Below, piece by piece: positions 26,148 through 35,589 of a DNA stretch of 64,000 nt. The stretch spans positions 62,001 through 126,000 of the forward strand of contig DETD01000018.1 in the NCBI GenBank assembly GCA_002362105.1. Direction: 5' to 3'. The DNA is from Bacteroidales bacterium UBA3297. Its GTDB lineage: Bacteria; Bacteroidota; Bacteroidia; Bacteroidales; Paludibacteraceae. The position numbers were made by a program, and so were the translations under genes. Position 1 is the first letter of the stretch, and each line of letters opens with the position of its first letter. The notes under the pieces were generated by a model. It made no database searches. It was not told the DNA's origin and saw only the letters and a list, made by a program, of their open reading frames with translations.

Positions 26148-27989
26148 CTACTGCCATAAAAGGGTCACATGCCCCAAATAGTAGCGGTAGAGACCTGGCA
26201 CATAAACCTCGTACCAATAGTCGGCAGATGGCAACTGGTGTCCGCAATAAGTGCCGTCCCATTTGAACTCGTCTGCGTTCTTCTCATATAAAAGGACCCC
26301 ATAGCGGTTATAGAGCGATACTCTGGCCTTTGGAAAACGTTCTGCCAACACAGGCAGATAGAAATAGTCGTTGACGCCATCACCGTTTGGTGTCACCACT
26401 TTCTGAATCTCGAGGCTGTCGAGTGAGGGCAGCACACAAGGCTCAACCTCGACATAAGCTACAGCCGAATCGACACACTGGCCGTTCTTTACCTTGACGG
26501 AATAAGAACCCGACTCCTTCACCTTGACAAACCATTCGGAAGAACCGGTACTCCACTTGTAGGTATACAACGGGCTATAGTTTTGGGCAGACACTGCCGT
26601 AAGGACCACCCCCGCCCCCGAACAACCGGTAGTATCCTTCAGATTCATAACTGGCTTTTCATCGGCACGGGCGGTAAAAAGCAGGCTGGAAGCCATGCAA
26701 AGAGGGTCGTCGGCCTTTGTTACCTTCACGCGATAATTGCCGGCCACTGCCGCAGAAAGCACATCTGCGGTTTCCGGAATCTTGATATTGTTGACCGACC
26801 ATTCATATACGAAGGCATCTTTATCGAGGTCCTCGCCCACAAGTTCCGCAGTCAGTTCAAGGTGTTCACCCTGGCAGAAAGACGAAGCAGGTGCACTAAT
26901 AAACACAGAGTCGAGGAAACAGGTCTTTTCGGAACACGGACAGGAATGAACCGCAGTCACAGCATCGTCGTCGAAGCCGAACAGCCTGACCGTAACCTTA
27001 TTCTGAAGTTTGGGGCCACAAGAGTCTATCCGCTCCTGCCACTTGATATGGAAGATGGAACTGTAAGGAATGGGCTACAACATGGTTGTAGGATGGTCGT
27101 CGCAATACCAATAGCCATCGTCGTTGGTGCTGTTCGAGAAAAAGGGAGGCCTCGTTGAATGCTTAAAGTTGGGAATGCTAACACCCAACGAATCGATTAG
27201 GGCCTGCATGTTAGGCGACAGTTCGTTTGAAACCAAGTACTCGTCAAGCAACAAACGGTTGTCATTTTTAAATACATCGTGGATGTAGGAGCCGTCGACC
27301 TTGTTCAACACAAATTGCAAGCCATAGGCGTAATCAGACCGGCAAGAAATATCGTAGAAGCCCGATGACTTAATTTCATTAGACTTGAAAAGGCTGTTCT
27401 TTAGTAGGAAATACCCCTCTACCCTGCTCAACTTGTCATATACCAGGACCGGAGAAGCGAGTGTATCAGTATTAACCCAGACACGCAGCACCTCGTCCTT
27501 TACATCGATATTCACCCTGATATTGTTTGAGTCAAAGGGTAGTGTGAGTTTAATCACATCTGATCCACTTATATACAATATGATAGACAATTCTTTGCCA
27601 CGGTGAAACTCGATAGAAGCATCGTAACCCAGACTCATGTTCTTTCGAACAGAAGCGACAAAAGCATTGTCAAAAGACAAAGGCGCCGCAAAAGAGACAA
27701 AAGAGTTGAAGGCAAGCGATTGTTTGAACGCAGCTGTGCCGGCATAGTTGGACTTGGCCACCAGTTTTCCCCCACTGATAGCCATACCGGAAAAATCCCA
27801 TCCGTCGGCATACTTTATCGCATCAGGAAAATAGGAGCCTTCTGTCTGGATATAAGTAAACGAATAATTCGCCGTGTTCCCCTCCTCATACTTGTCTTGC
27901 TCAGTGTCGATAGTCAATAAAGAAACAGCACTAACTTGGAAATGTAACAAAAAGGAAAGGAACAGCAAGATTGCAGTCCGTGTGCTCAT
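26148..27989 (-). pseudogene. Secreted protein with T9SS type B sorting domain, interrupted by one in-frame TAG
   Basis: Two reading frames (27989-27075 and 26960-26148) are in the same frame and separated only by the TAG at 27075-27077. The 38 codons between the TAG and the next possible start continue smoothly (IFHIKWQERIDSCGPK, then NKVTVRLFGFDDD). The joined product is about 613 residues. It has a signal peptide (STRTAILLFLSFLLHFQVSA), a beta-rich N-terminal region with TDTLASPVLVYDK, Ig-like segments, and a C-terminal gliding-motility-type sorting domain (VVTPNGDGVNDYFYLPVL, NRYGVLLYEK, GTYCGHQLPSADYWYEV). The TAG lies in a perfect inverted repeat, CTACAAC-ATG-GTTGTAG. Nonsense mutation, readthrough or a sequencing error are all possible. 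Confidence 0.75.
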
Positions 27990-28085
27990 AATATAAAAGA
28001 TTGTAGTTCGAAAATGTATATAAAGCAATAACCGCCACTAAATTAGCAAAAATTTGAGACCAAAGAAACAAAAACAAAAAAAACA

Positions 28086-28110
28086 GGTATGACGATTCTC
28101 TCGCCATACC
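28086..28110 (-). terminator. Terminator of the acyl-CoA carboxylase operon
   Basis: GGTATG-CG/CG-CATACC arms; the minus strand runs into a long T-rich stretch. Confidence 0.8.
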
Positions 28111-28139
28111 CGTTAACAAAATGCTATGTAAATATCAGA

Positions 28140-29675
28140 TTAAAGCGGAATATTACCGTGCTTCTTAGCAGGCGTGCTACGTACCTTGTTCTGGGCCATA
28201 TCGAGCGCCTGAATCAACTTAGCACGAGTCTGAGAAGGCATGATGATTTCATCGACATAGCCCAACTCAGCTGCACGGTAAGGATTTGAGAAGGTTTTCT
28301 CATATTCTTCGATAGTCTTCTTCTTATCCTCATCGCTCAAGTTACGGTACAAGATGTTAACCGCACCTTCGGCACCCATAACGGCGATTTCGGCAGACGG
28401 ATAAGCGAAGTTAATATCGCAACCTGTATGTTTAGAAGACATAACGATGTAAGCACCTCCATAAGCCTTACGGGTAATGATTGTAATCTTAGGCACAGAA
28501 GCCTCAACATAAGCATAAACAATCTTAGCACCGTGGCGGATGATACCGTTGTGCTCCTGAGTGCAGCCAGGCAAGAAACCAGGAACATCTTCAAGAGTAA
28601 CGATAGGAATATTGAAGCAGTCGCAGAAACGGATGAATCGGGCTGCCTTATCGGAAGAGTCGATATCGAGAACACCGGCCTGGAATGCAGGCTGGTCGGC
28701 TACGATACCAACAGTCTTACCATCGAGACGGATGAAACCGACAACAATGTTCTGAGCGAAATTAGCATGAACTTCGAAGAAGTTGTGGTCGTCGGCAATT
28801 TCCTCAATAATTTTCTTAATATCGTAAGGCTTGCTAGGATCTTCAGGAATAAGTTCATCGAGAGACTCGATAACACGGTTCGGATTATCCTGAGTAGGCA
28901 TAACGAGCGGATCTTCGATATTGTTAGAAGGCAAGAAGCTAAGGAGTTCACGCACCATCATAAGTGTATCTTCCTCAGTTTCGCCAACAAAGTGACAAAC
29001 ACCGCTACGAGAAGCGTGAACGGCAGCACCGCCCAACTCTTCCTTATCAACCTCCTCGTGAGTCACGGTCTTAACCACATCAGGACCGGTAACAAACATG
29101 TGGCTCTGCTCCTTCACCATGAAGATGAAGTCGGTAAGCGCAGGAGAATAGCAAGCACCACCAGCGCAAGGACCCATGATAACAGAGATTTGAGGAATCA
29201 CACCAGAAGCAATAGTGTTCTGGTAGAAGATATCGCCATAACCAGCCAAAGAAGAGATACCCTCTTGAATGCGGGCACCACCCGAGTCGTTAATTGCGAT
29301 GATAGGAGCACCCATTTTAAGGGCCATTCTCTGCACCTTGACAATCTTATTGGCATTGGTTCGGCTAAGAGAGCCGCCACAAATGGTGAAATCGTAAGCA
29401 TAAACGAAAACCAGACGACCGTCAATCTTACCATAACCAGAAACGATACCGTCGCCATCGAACTTCTTCTTGTCCATACCGAAGTTTGAACAATTGTGAA
29501 TAACGAATTTGTCGATTTCGACGAAAGTATTCGGATCGAGGAGCGTGTTGATACGCTCGCGTGCGGTCATCTTACCAGATTCGTGCTGCTTGTCGATGCG
29601 CGCTTGTCCGCCACCGAGGTCAGCCTGCTTATTTCTCTCGAGGAATTCCTCGACTCTTTTCTCTCTGCTTTCCAT
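28140..29675 (-). CDS. Acyl-CoA carboxylase carboxyltransferase subunit (propionyl-CoA type)
   Basis: Carboxyltransferase of 511 residues that moves CO2 between carboxybiotin and an acyl-CoA, most likely propionyl-CoA/methylmalonyl-CoA. It has the two crotonase-like halves of the family: INDSGGARIQEGISSLAGYG with IMGPCAGGACYSPAL in the first, and EDVPGFLPGCTQEHNGIIRHG with KAYGGAYIVMSSKHTG in the second. It ends the operon biotin carboxylase - biotin carrier - carboxyltransferase. Because a biotin carboxylase is encoded with it and no membrane decarboxylase subunit is present, an ATP-driven carboxylase is more likely than a sodium-pumping methylmalonyl-CoA decarboxylase. Acetyl-CoA as substrate cannot be excluded. 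Confidence 0.9.
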   Translation of the reverse strand: MESREKRVEEFLERNKQADLGGGQARIDKQHESGKMTARERINTLLDPNTFVEIDKFVIHNCSNFGMDKKKFDGDGIVSGYGKIDGRLVFVYAYDFTICGGSLSRTNANKIVKVQRMALKMGAPIIAINDSGGARIQEGISSLAGYGDIFYQNTIASGVIPQISVIMGPCAGGACYSPALTDFIFMVKEQSHMFVTGPDVVKTVTHEEVDKEELGGAAVHASRSGVCHFVGETEEDTLMMVRELLSFLPSNNIEDPLVMPTQDNPNRVIESLDELIPEDPSKPYDIKKIIEEIADDHNFFEVHANFAQNIVVGFIRLDGKTVGIVADQPAFQAGVLDIDSSDKAARFIRFCDCFNIPIVTLEDVPGFLPGCTQEHNGIIRHGAKIVYAYVEASVPKITIITRKAYGGAYIVMSSKHTGCDINFAYPSAEIAVMGAEGAVNILYRNLSDEDKKKTIEEYEKTFSNPYRAAELGYVDEIIMPSQTRAKLIQALDMAQNKVRSTPAKKHGNIPL

Positions 29676-29773
29676 AAATATTTAGTTTAGAGGCGAAAGG
29701 CTATGAGTCTGGCAAAAGACCCGTTGGAAAGTTTGCCTCCACCTTCTGTTTTTTTGCTCGTTTAAGAATTAAA

Positions 29774-30307
29774 TTAATCTTCAGCCTTAGCATCAGGGTC
29801 CGGCATCAACTGTATAAGAGTCTGGTTGCCGTCGATAACATCGTTTTCCTTAACAAGGATAGCCTTGATAATGCAGTCGGCAGTAACTTTGTAGTCGCTC
29901 TGCATCTTCATTGCCTCAACCACAATAACACTAGTACCAGCCTTTACCTTGTCGCCCTCGTTAACGAGGATCTTAACGACCTTACCTGGCATTGGCGAAG
30001 CAATGTGGTCTTGGGTTTCTGCACCAGCATCCTTCTTACGGTTGCGGAGGTATTTCGCCTGAGAGTCGATAATCTCAACCGGATAGGTATTGAAATGAGT
30101 GTTTACCTGGTAAGAGCGTCCGTCGTCAGAACGCTTAAGTTCGGCGTTGTACGACTTACCGTCGCCAGTAAGGATAGAGCAAACACCATTTTCGGCCATA
30201 ATAAAGTCGATGTCGTATTCCTTATCATCGATCTTAATCTGCACCTTGTTACCATCCTTACTGATGAGTTCAACATTAGCAATACGGTTACCTACATGAA
30301 CTTCCAT
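29774..30307 (-). CDS. Biotin carboxyl carrier protein
   Basis: A 177-residue carrier that shuttles carboxybiotin between the two neighbouring enzymes. The C-terminal biotinyl domain (about 103-172) has SPMPGKVVKILVNEGDKV and the biotin attachment motif EAMKM with Lys134. The first 95 residues form an extra domain (KVQIKIDDKEYDIDF, GDGKSYNAEL) often seen in carriers of propionyl-CoA carboxylases of this phylum. Spacing is 27 bases from the biotin carboxylase and 98 to the carboxyltransferase. Confidence 0.9.
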   Translation of the reverse strand: MEVHVGNRIANVELISKDGNKVQIKIDDKEYDIDFIMAENGVCSILTGDGKSYNAELKRSDDGRSYQVNTHFNTYPVEIIDSQAKYLRNRKKDAGAETQDHIASPMPGKVVKILVNEGDKVKAGTSVIVVEAMKMQSDYKVTADCIIKAILVKENDVIDGNQTLIQLMPDPDAKAED

Positions 30308-30334
30308 ATAATAAAATTGGGTTTTCTTCTAAAA

Positions 30335-31852
30335 TTAAATTCTAATCATAGCACGCTTACCGAACTCGCGCCAACGGCTGATAGGACGGTTGTCGCCCGT
30401 GCGGGAAGTGTTGTTCTCGTCGAGGTTGACGATATAGTCCATATAAGAAGCCAAGATAGCGATATCTTCAGCCTCAGACTTAGAAGCCTCGTAAGTCTTT
30501 TCGCCAGCCAGCAAGTCAGCGTTCTTTTCCAAGAAGCCGGTATCGTAGTGGCCTTCAACGAAATCAGGCACATCCATAATCTTACGGAGGTAACTGATAT
30601 TGGTCTTGACACCAGTAATCTTATATTCGTAAAGGACACGTCGCATACGTTCGATGGCATACTCACGGTTGGTTGCCCACACAATAAGTTTACCAATCAT
30701 AGAATCGTAGAAGATAGGAATTTCGTACCCTTCATACACATAACTGTCTACACGGGTACCAATGCCGAGCGGTTCGGTAAGCTGCTTGATGAAGCCAGGA
30801 GCCGGAGTGAAGTTATTTTCAGCATCCTCGGCACAGATACGGCACTCGATAGCGTGACCGCGCTGGCTGATTTCCTCCTGTTTGAGACCGATTGGTTGTC
30901 CGTCGGCAACTTTTATCTGAAGTTTTACGAGGTCGAGACCCAGCACTTCTTCTGTGATTGGGTGTTCAACCTGCAAACGGGTATTCATTTCTAGGAAGTA
31001 GAAGTTGCGGTTGTTGTCGACCATGAACTCGATAGTACCGGCGCCAACATATCCGACAGCCTTACCTGCCTTAACAGCCACCTCACCCATCGCCTTGCGG
31101 AGTTCAGGGGTCATGAGCGGAGACGGACTTTCCTCAACCACCTTCTGGTGACGACGCTGTACAGAGCACTCACGGTCGCAAAGGTGCAACACCGTGCCGA
31201 ACTTGTCGCCCATAATTTGGAATTCGATATGGTGAGGATTTTCGATAAACTTTTCTATATAAACCAAGTCGCTGGCAAAGTTCGCCTTAGCCTCGCTCTT
31301 TGCTGCAGTATAGGCATCGACAACCTCTTCCATTGTGCGTGCCAGACGGATACCCATACCGCCACCACCAGCCGAAGCCTTGAAGAGGACAGGAAGACCG
31401 ATTTCGGCAGCCTGCTTCTTAGCCTGTTCAACAGTTTCGAGATTTTCATGAGTACCTGGAACGACAGGGACGCCAGCGGCAATCATAGTGGTTCGGGCGT
31501 TAATTTTGTCGCCCATTTCCACCATAGCCTTGACAGGGGCACCAATAAAGATGATACCTTCCTTCTCACAACGCTCTGCGAATGTGGCATTCTCAGAAAG
31601 GAAGCCATATCCAGGGTGAATAGCATCAACGCCGAAACGTTTAGCGGCAGCTATAATATTGTCGATATTAAGGTAACTATCTTTTGAGACAGGACCTCCA
31701 ATACAACAAGCCTCATCGGCATAAGACACGTGGCGTGACATACGGTCAGCTTCCGAGAACACTGCTACAGTGCTGATTCCCATTTCCTTGCAAGAGCGCA
31801 TTACACGCACTGCGATTTCGCCACGATTGGCAACTAAGATCTTTTTAATCAT
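30335..31852 (-). CDS. Biotin carboxylase subunit
   Basis: ATP-dependent carboxylation of biotin on the carrier. From the ATG at 31852 the protein is 505 residues. It starts MIKKILVANRGEIAVRVMRS, exactly as family members do; the longer in-frame start at 31891 is rejected. ATP-grasp marks: FKASAGGGGMGIRLA near 165, HHIEFQIMGDKFG near 208, ECSVQRRHQKVVEE near 227, MNTRLQVEHPITEE near 286. A C-terminal biotin carboxylase domain follows and the last 60 residues extend beyond E. coli AccC, as in propionyl-CoA carboxylases. First gene of the operon. Confidence 0.92.
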   Translation of the reverse strand: MIKKILVANRGEIAVRVMRSCKEMGISTVAVFSEADRMSRHVSYADEACCIGGPVSKDSYLNIDNIIAAAKRFGVDAIHPGYGFLSENATFAERCEKEGIIFIGAPVKAMVEMGDKINARTTMIAAGVPVVPGTHENLETVEQAKKQAAEIGLPVLFKASAGGGGMGIRLARTMEEVVDAYTAAKSEAKANFASDLVYIEKFIENPHHIEFQIMGDKFGTVLHLCDRECSVQRRHQKVVEESPSPLMTPELRKAMGEVAVKAGKAVGYVGAGTIEFMVDNNRNFYFLEMNTRLQVEHPITEEVLGLDLVKLQIKVADGQPIGLKQEEISQRGHAIECRICAEDAENNFTPAPGFIKQLTEPLGIGTRVDSYVYEGYEIPIFYDSMIGKLIVWATNREYAIERMRRVLYEYKITGVKTNISYLRKIMDVPDFVEGHYDTGFLEKNADLLAGEKTYEASKSEAEDIAILASYMDYIVNLDENNTSRTGDNRPISRWREFGKRAMIRI

Positions 31853-32356
31853 ATATAGTTTTACTAAACCCAGTATAGTTAACCGAAGCACTACATCTTC
31901 CTATAAGATAAATTCCTTATAGCCAGGGATATGCACTCAAAAATCAGACATTCCCTTTTCCAGCTCCGTATAATCCATACAAAGATAAACTCAACAAAGT
32001 TAATAATTTTTTTTGAGTACCGCTCAATAGACCACTAATTAGGACACAAATAAGGACACTTTTTAGGAATAATTGTATTTTTATGCCAAATAATGTTTCA
32101 AATGTTAAGAATCTTAAAAAGAAAAGTGGAATATCCGGCGCTCAGTTCACCAAAAACGCACACACTACCTAGAACAACCGATATGGCGAAAAGCGAAAAT
32201 TTAACAATTCACCATCAAACCCGGCAAGGGTGTATTTGCCTACCAAAATAAGGTAGCACACTATCGGCCTTACAGTTTTCTCTGTTTTTTCCGCCGTCGG
32301 AAGGTTATCATACACAGAATTTAGTATATTAGCAGATATATTTTGAAAGAAAAGAA
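31853..32356. other. Intergenic region with candidate promoter of the carboxylase operon
   Basis: About 500 AT-rich bases between divergent genes. On the minus strand there are two -7-like boxes: TAACTTTG (31995-32002), with TTG 22 bases upstream (32025-32027), and TATCTTTG (31980-31987). AGGACAC occurs twice near 32040-32060. I see no gene; the minus frame 32169-32480 has no coding character. Confidence 0.45.
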
Positions 32357-33004
32357 ATGAGTTTAAAATTGTTTGGCCACAAAAAAGCGTGTTTTCTGCT
32401 TTTAGTCCTATCGGTATTTTTTTCTGCGCATGCCAGCGACACGTTGTCGTTCCAGATACAGGCGGGTGCCAATTTCGCACGCCAGAACTGCAAACTTGTA
32501 GACGTTAAAAACATCGACAACACGGTCAGCTCTATTACAGGAGCAAACTTCGGCGTACGTATAGAACGATCGATAAAGAAAGATTTCTACCTGAACGCGG
32601 GTGTTATATTTGATATGAAGGGTTACTCCGACGACACTACAGGACTAGATTTGCGCTTGTATTACCTAACGGTTCCTTTACATTTTGGCTACCGGTATAC
32701 GCTGTCGGACCAGGCTCGTTTTTTCACCGACTTTGGACCTTATTTCTCTTATGGCATAAATGCCAACCACAATGCTTTTGAAGATGACATCTATAAGAAG
32801 TTCGACTTTGGTCTAGGCTTCCGCTTTGGCCTTGAGTTCTACAATCACTGGTCGGTAGCGCTAGGTGGCGACTTTGGTATGCTGAACATCGGGAAGCAGG
32901 AAGTATTATACCCAGACAAAAGCAAAAAGGGAGAATATGAGTTCTACAACAACTCTCGAATCCACAACTTCTGTCTCTCTACCGCCTTGCTGTACAGGTT
33001 CTGA
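32357..33004 (+). CDS. PorT-like outer membrane beta-barrel protein
   Basis: A 215-residue protein with a signal peptide (to SAHA, about residue 26) followed by alternating beta-strand sequence: FQIQAGANFARQ, GANFGVRIERSI, FYLNAGVIFDMKGY, RLYYLTVPLHFGYRY, ARFFTDFGPYFSYG, KKFDFGLGFRFGLE, ending in the aromatic C-terminus ALLYRF expected of barrel proteins. It fits the small eight-stranded outer membrane protein family that includes PorT of the type IX secretion system, but nothing identifies it as PorT itself. It is monocistronic. Confidence 0.8.
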   Translation: MSLKLFGHKKACFLLLVLSVFFSAHASDTLSFQIQAGANFARQNCKLVDVKNIDNTVSSITGANFGVRIERSIKKDFYLNAGVIFDMKGYSDDTTGLDLRLYYLTVPLHFGYRYTLSDQARFFTDFGPYFSYGINANHNAFEDDIYKKFDFGLGFRFGLEFYNHWSVALGGDFGMLNIGKQEVLYPDKSKKGEYEFYNNSRIHNFCLSTALLYRF

Positions 33005-33023
33005 ATTTTTTAGTTTATAAACT

Positions 33024-33402
33024 TTAGGTTTCGCTTTCAGCTTTCTCCTCTATCAATTCGACTGTCGGATTTTCAAAATACCAATAGACACATCTTTTGT
33101 CATAAGTAACGACTTCCATTTCAAGTACAGAACAATTGTTTTTTCTGGACAGAGACAACCATGTTATTATATCTACAATTCTTCAATATCTTCTAAACGT
33201 TCGTCTCCTAATTGCTTACTTTTTGCTTTAGACCATCCTTTAATTACCAACGTACATTCTTTTTCCACGTCTTTGTGAAGTTCCCCATCGTAATAACCGC
33301 CAAGCGTTATCTCTAATAATGATTTGTCCTAATCGAAATGGAATCGATAACAAGGGGAATCTTCGAAAACTTTTTCCATTCCCCAAAAATAGGATCTTCC
33401 AT
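33024..33402 (-). pseudogene. Decayed small cytosolic protein gene with two frameshifts
   Basis: On the minus strand, three segments in different frames join into one plausible protein of about 125 residues. It starts at the ATG at 33402 (MEDPIFGEWKKFSKI). After a shift near 33340 it continues SLLEITLGGYYDG and TLVIKGWSKAKSKQLGDERL. After a second shift near 33176 it reads DIITWLSLSRKN, then EMEVVTYDKRCVYWYFENPT and VELIEEKAESET, with TAA at 33024. A TAG also lies at the first junction. I do not recognise the family. Confidence 0.5.
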
Positions 33403-33422
33403 TGCTTCTCTACACCAGCACA

Positions 33423-33448
33423 TCGTTGAGTGGTACGTCACTCAACGA
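33423..33448. repeat. Perfect 10-bp inverted repeat
   Basis: TCGTTGAGTG and CACTCAACGA around GTACGT, 20 bases upstream of the decayed gene's start. There is no T run on either side, so an operator is as likely as a terminator. Confidence 0.5.
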
Positions 33449-33560
33449 CAGATTCGACATTCGCCAGAATTCAGCCATAGCCGCACCTCTCACTTTGCTA
33501 TTATTAGATTTATAACTACCTTTACACGTTTAACAACAGAAAGAACACAAAATTAATAAT

Positions 33561-34145
33561 ATGAAAACATTATTAAGGACAGCCGTCGCACTATCACTCG
33601 TGGGACTGACCTCGTGCGACATGCTGAGCAAGAAGGACGAGCCATCGCTTACCGACAACTTCAACCAGAAGATTCAGAGCGTTAGCAGTGCGGAACTGGG
33701 CTCGGTAGAATGCAAAATCTGCAAGGTGATTAAAGCCGACGACAAGGCTGAATGGTACAAATTTGGCGACCGGAAAATCTTGTTTGAATGTCGCGGCACT
33801 GTAAAAGCAGGTGTCGACCTAGGCGAAAGCAACAGCTACAAGGCTGACATCAACGAGGAGGAAAAATCAATCACCCTGACGTTGCCCGCCGCTAAAATTC
33901 TAGCCATCAACCTCAGCCCCGAAAACACCAAAATGGTCTACGAAAAAGTGTCGAAAACACGTTTCGACTTCAATGCCGTTGAACGCACCGAACTTTTAAG
34001 GCAAGGCGAGGCTGCCATCAAGCACGACATTACTAAGGAAACCGATATTTTGAAAGAGGCAGAAAAGAACACCACTTCGTTCTTCACCGCCATGCTCTCT
34101 CAGCTCGGCTTCAAACAAATAACCATTAAATACAAGGAGGGCTGA
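33561..34145 (+). CDS. DUF4230 lipoprotein
   Basis: A 194-residue lipoprotein: the signal peptide ends LTSC (Cys at about residue 20), then a DUF4230 domain. Domain features are ELGSVECKICKVIK, a strand KILFECRGTVKAGVDLG, and the conserved ITLTLPAAKILAINLSPENT, followed by a helical segment (FDFNAVERTELLRQGEAAIK). The function of DUF4230 is unknown. It precedes a second DUF4230 gene by two bases; the two share the order RGxVxAGxDL, LPxxxI and the final SQLGFKQITIKYKE-like end, so they are paralogues. This copy lacks a transmembrane anchor and uses a lipid anchor instead. Confidence 0.8.
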   Translation: MKTLLRTAVALSLVGLTSCDMLSKKDEPSLTDNFNQKIQSVSSAELGSVECKICKVIKADDKAEWYKFGDRKILFECRGTVKAGVDLGESNSYKADINEEEKSITLTLPAAKILAINLSPENTKMVYEKVSKTRFDFNAVERTELLRQGEAAIKHDITKETDILKEAEKNTTSFFTAMLSQLGFKQITIKYKEG

Positions 34146-34147
34146 AA

Positions 34148-34756
34148 ATGAAATTCACATTAAAACTTATCAAGTGGTTATTCATTCTTGCAGTTATTGT
34201 TGGCGTGGCTGGTGTCGCCTACCTACAGTACACCCAAGACATTTTCGGTTTGAACAACAAGGGTCTGGTCATCGACAAAACCCATCTGGTGGTGGAAGAG
34301 ACCAAAAAGATTTCCGAGTTCACCTCCGCACACTTCTACGAAGAAACGATTGTTAAAGACGAGCGAACCGACAAGGGTTTGATTTTTAACAGCAAAAACG
34401 AGATTGTTATCATCGCCAAAGGCAATGTGCGCGCAGGTTTCGACCTTTCGAAACTGACCGAGACTGACTATAAGATTAATGGTGACACCATCAGCTTCAA
34501 ACTGCCAGAACCACAGATATTCGACGTGATTGTCAATCCTTCTAACTACGACATTTTCGTAGAAGACGGCAAATGGAGCCACGACGAGATTGCCAAGGTG
34601 TTGGGCAAGGCACAAGCACAAATCAAGGACGACGCCCTCAAAAACGACATCCTCGGCTTGGCGAAAAAGTCTGGCATCAGCAAGCTAACCGAACTCTACA
34701 AGTCGTTCGGCTTCAGCGTTGTCAACATAGAAGTAGATTCTACTCCGGCAGAATAA
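34148..34756 (+). CDS. DUF4230 membrane-anchored protein
   Basis: A 202-residue protein with one N-terminal transmembrane helix (about 8-27, LIKWLFILAVIVGVAGVAYL) and an extracytoplasmic DUF4230 domain: EIVIIAKGNVRAGFDLSKL, DTISFKLPEPQIFDVIVNPS, a helix IAKVLGKAQAQIKDDALKND, and the end YKSFGFSVVNIEVD. It is paired with the DUF4230 lipoprotein immediately upstream and is probably translated from the same mRNA; a heteromeric complex is possible. A terminator follows. The biochemical role is unknown. Confidence 0.8.
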   Translation: MKFTLKLIKWLFILAVIVGVAGVAYLQYTQDIFGLNNKGLVIDKTHLVVEETKKISEFTSAHFYEETIVKDERTDKGLIFNSKNEIVIIAKGNVRAGFDLSKLTETDYKINGDTISFKLPEPQIFDVIVNPSNYDIFVEDGKWSHDEIAKVLGKAQAQIKDDALKNDILGLAKKSGISKLTELYKSFGFSVVNIEVDSTPAE

Positions 34757-34778
34757 AAACACACTGCCATGAAAGGAA

Positions 34779-34809
34779 TAAGGGCTGCGACAAACCATCG
34801 CAGCCCTTA
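34779..34809. terminator. Bidirectional terminator between DUF4230 and aroE
   Basis: TAAGGGCTGCG/CGCAGCCCTTA arms with a 9-base loop; CTTTTT follows on the plus strand. Confidence 0.85.
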
Positions 34810-34836
34810 CTTTTTACTAACTATTCTAGAGTTGGA

Positions 34837-35589
34837 TTAAAAATCCATTTCACGATTCCATATTTCCCAGCTGGCAACAGCCTGACCGTGCAACATTTCA
34901 AGTCCGTTTTTCGCCACAGCGCCACGTTCGCGTCCCAAAGCGCAGAACCTGGTCACCTCCGGATTGTAAACCAAATCGTAGAGGTAGTGGCGGTCGGTCA
35001 CGAACTGGTAAGGGATGCAAGGCGCATCGTCCACCTTCGGGAAAGTGCCGACAGGCGAGCAGTTAATAATCACGGTATATTCAGCCATCACCGAGGCATT
35101 TAAATCCTCGTAACTCAGACCTCCGTTTTTGCGGGATCTCGACACATAAGTGTAACCAACACCCAGTTTGTCGAGCACATAGGCCACCGCCATCGAGGCA
35201 CCGCCAGTGCCCAAAATAAGGGCCTTGGTATGCCAAGGTTTCAACAGCGGTTTGAACGAGTTCTCGAACCCGATTACATCTGTATTAAAGCCCATCAGTT
35301 TATAAGAGCCATCGGGTTGGTAGAAGAATTTGATGGTGTTGACGGCACCCACTCTGGCAGCAGTGTCGTCGAGTTTGTCCATAAAGGGTATAACATCCTG
35401 CTTAAACGGAATCGTCACGTTCAAGCCCATCGGATGTTGGTCGGCAATAAGCTGTTTCAAGCCCTCAGCCGACGGCATCTCGAAAAGCTCATACTTCGAC
35501 GCGATTCCTTCAGCGGCGAATTTTTCAGTAAAGAATTTTTTAGAGAAAGAGTGCACCAGCACCTTGCCAATCAGCCCAAAAGTAGCCAT
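34837..35589 (-). CDS. aroE: Shikimate dehydrogenase
   Basis: NADPH-dependent reduction of 3-dehydroshikimate to shikimate in aromatic amino acid synthesis. 250 residues, slightly shorter than E. coli AroE (272). Substrate-domain marks: FGLIGKVLVHSFSKKFF at the N-terminus, MGLNVTIPFKQ with the catalytic Lys63, GAVNTI, and FNTDVIGF with Asp104. The nucleotide domain has LILGTGGASMAVAYVL near 125 and NCSPVGTFP near 185. Its start codon overlaps the stop of the upstream lipoprotein gene (TAATG), so it is the last gene of the TPR-lipoprotein-aroE operon. Confidence 0.92.
   Translation of the reverse strand: MATFGLIGKVLVHSFSKKFFTEKFAAEGIASKYELFEMPSAEGLKQLIADQHPMGLNVTIPFKQDVIPFMDKLDDTAARVGAVNTIKFFYQPDGSYKLMGFNTDVIGFENSFKPLLKPWHTKALILGTGGASMAVAYVLDKLGVGYTYVSRSRKNGGLSYEDLNASVMAEYTVIINCSPVGTFPKVDDAPCIPYQFVTDRHYLYDLVYNPEVTRFCALGRERGAVAKNGLEMLHGQAVASWEIWNREMDF

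Noticed and set aside
27075..27077. Genome-wide TAG recoding
   Set aside because: TAG ends ordinary genes here, such as the AEC transporter (26141-26143) and the TonB receptor (55761-55763).
28140..31852. Sodium-pumping methylmalonyl-CoA decarboxylase
   Set aside because: The membrane beta and gamma subunits are missing and a biotin carboxylase is encoded instead.
33338..33556. 72-residue plus frame before the DUF4230 genes
   Set aside because: It covers the decayed minus-strand gene and the palindrome and has no coding character.
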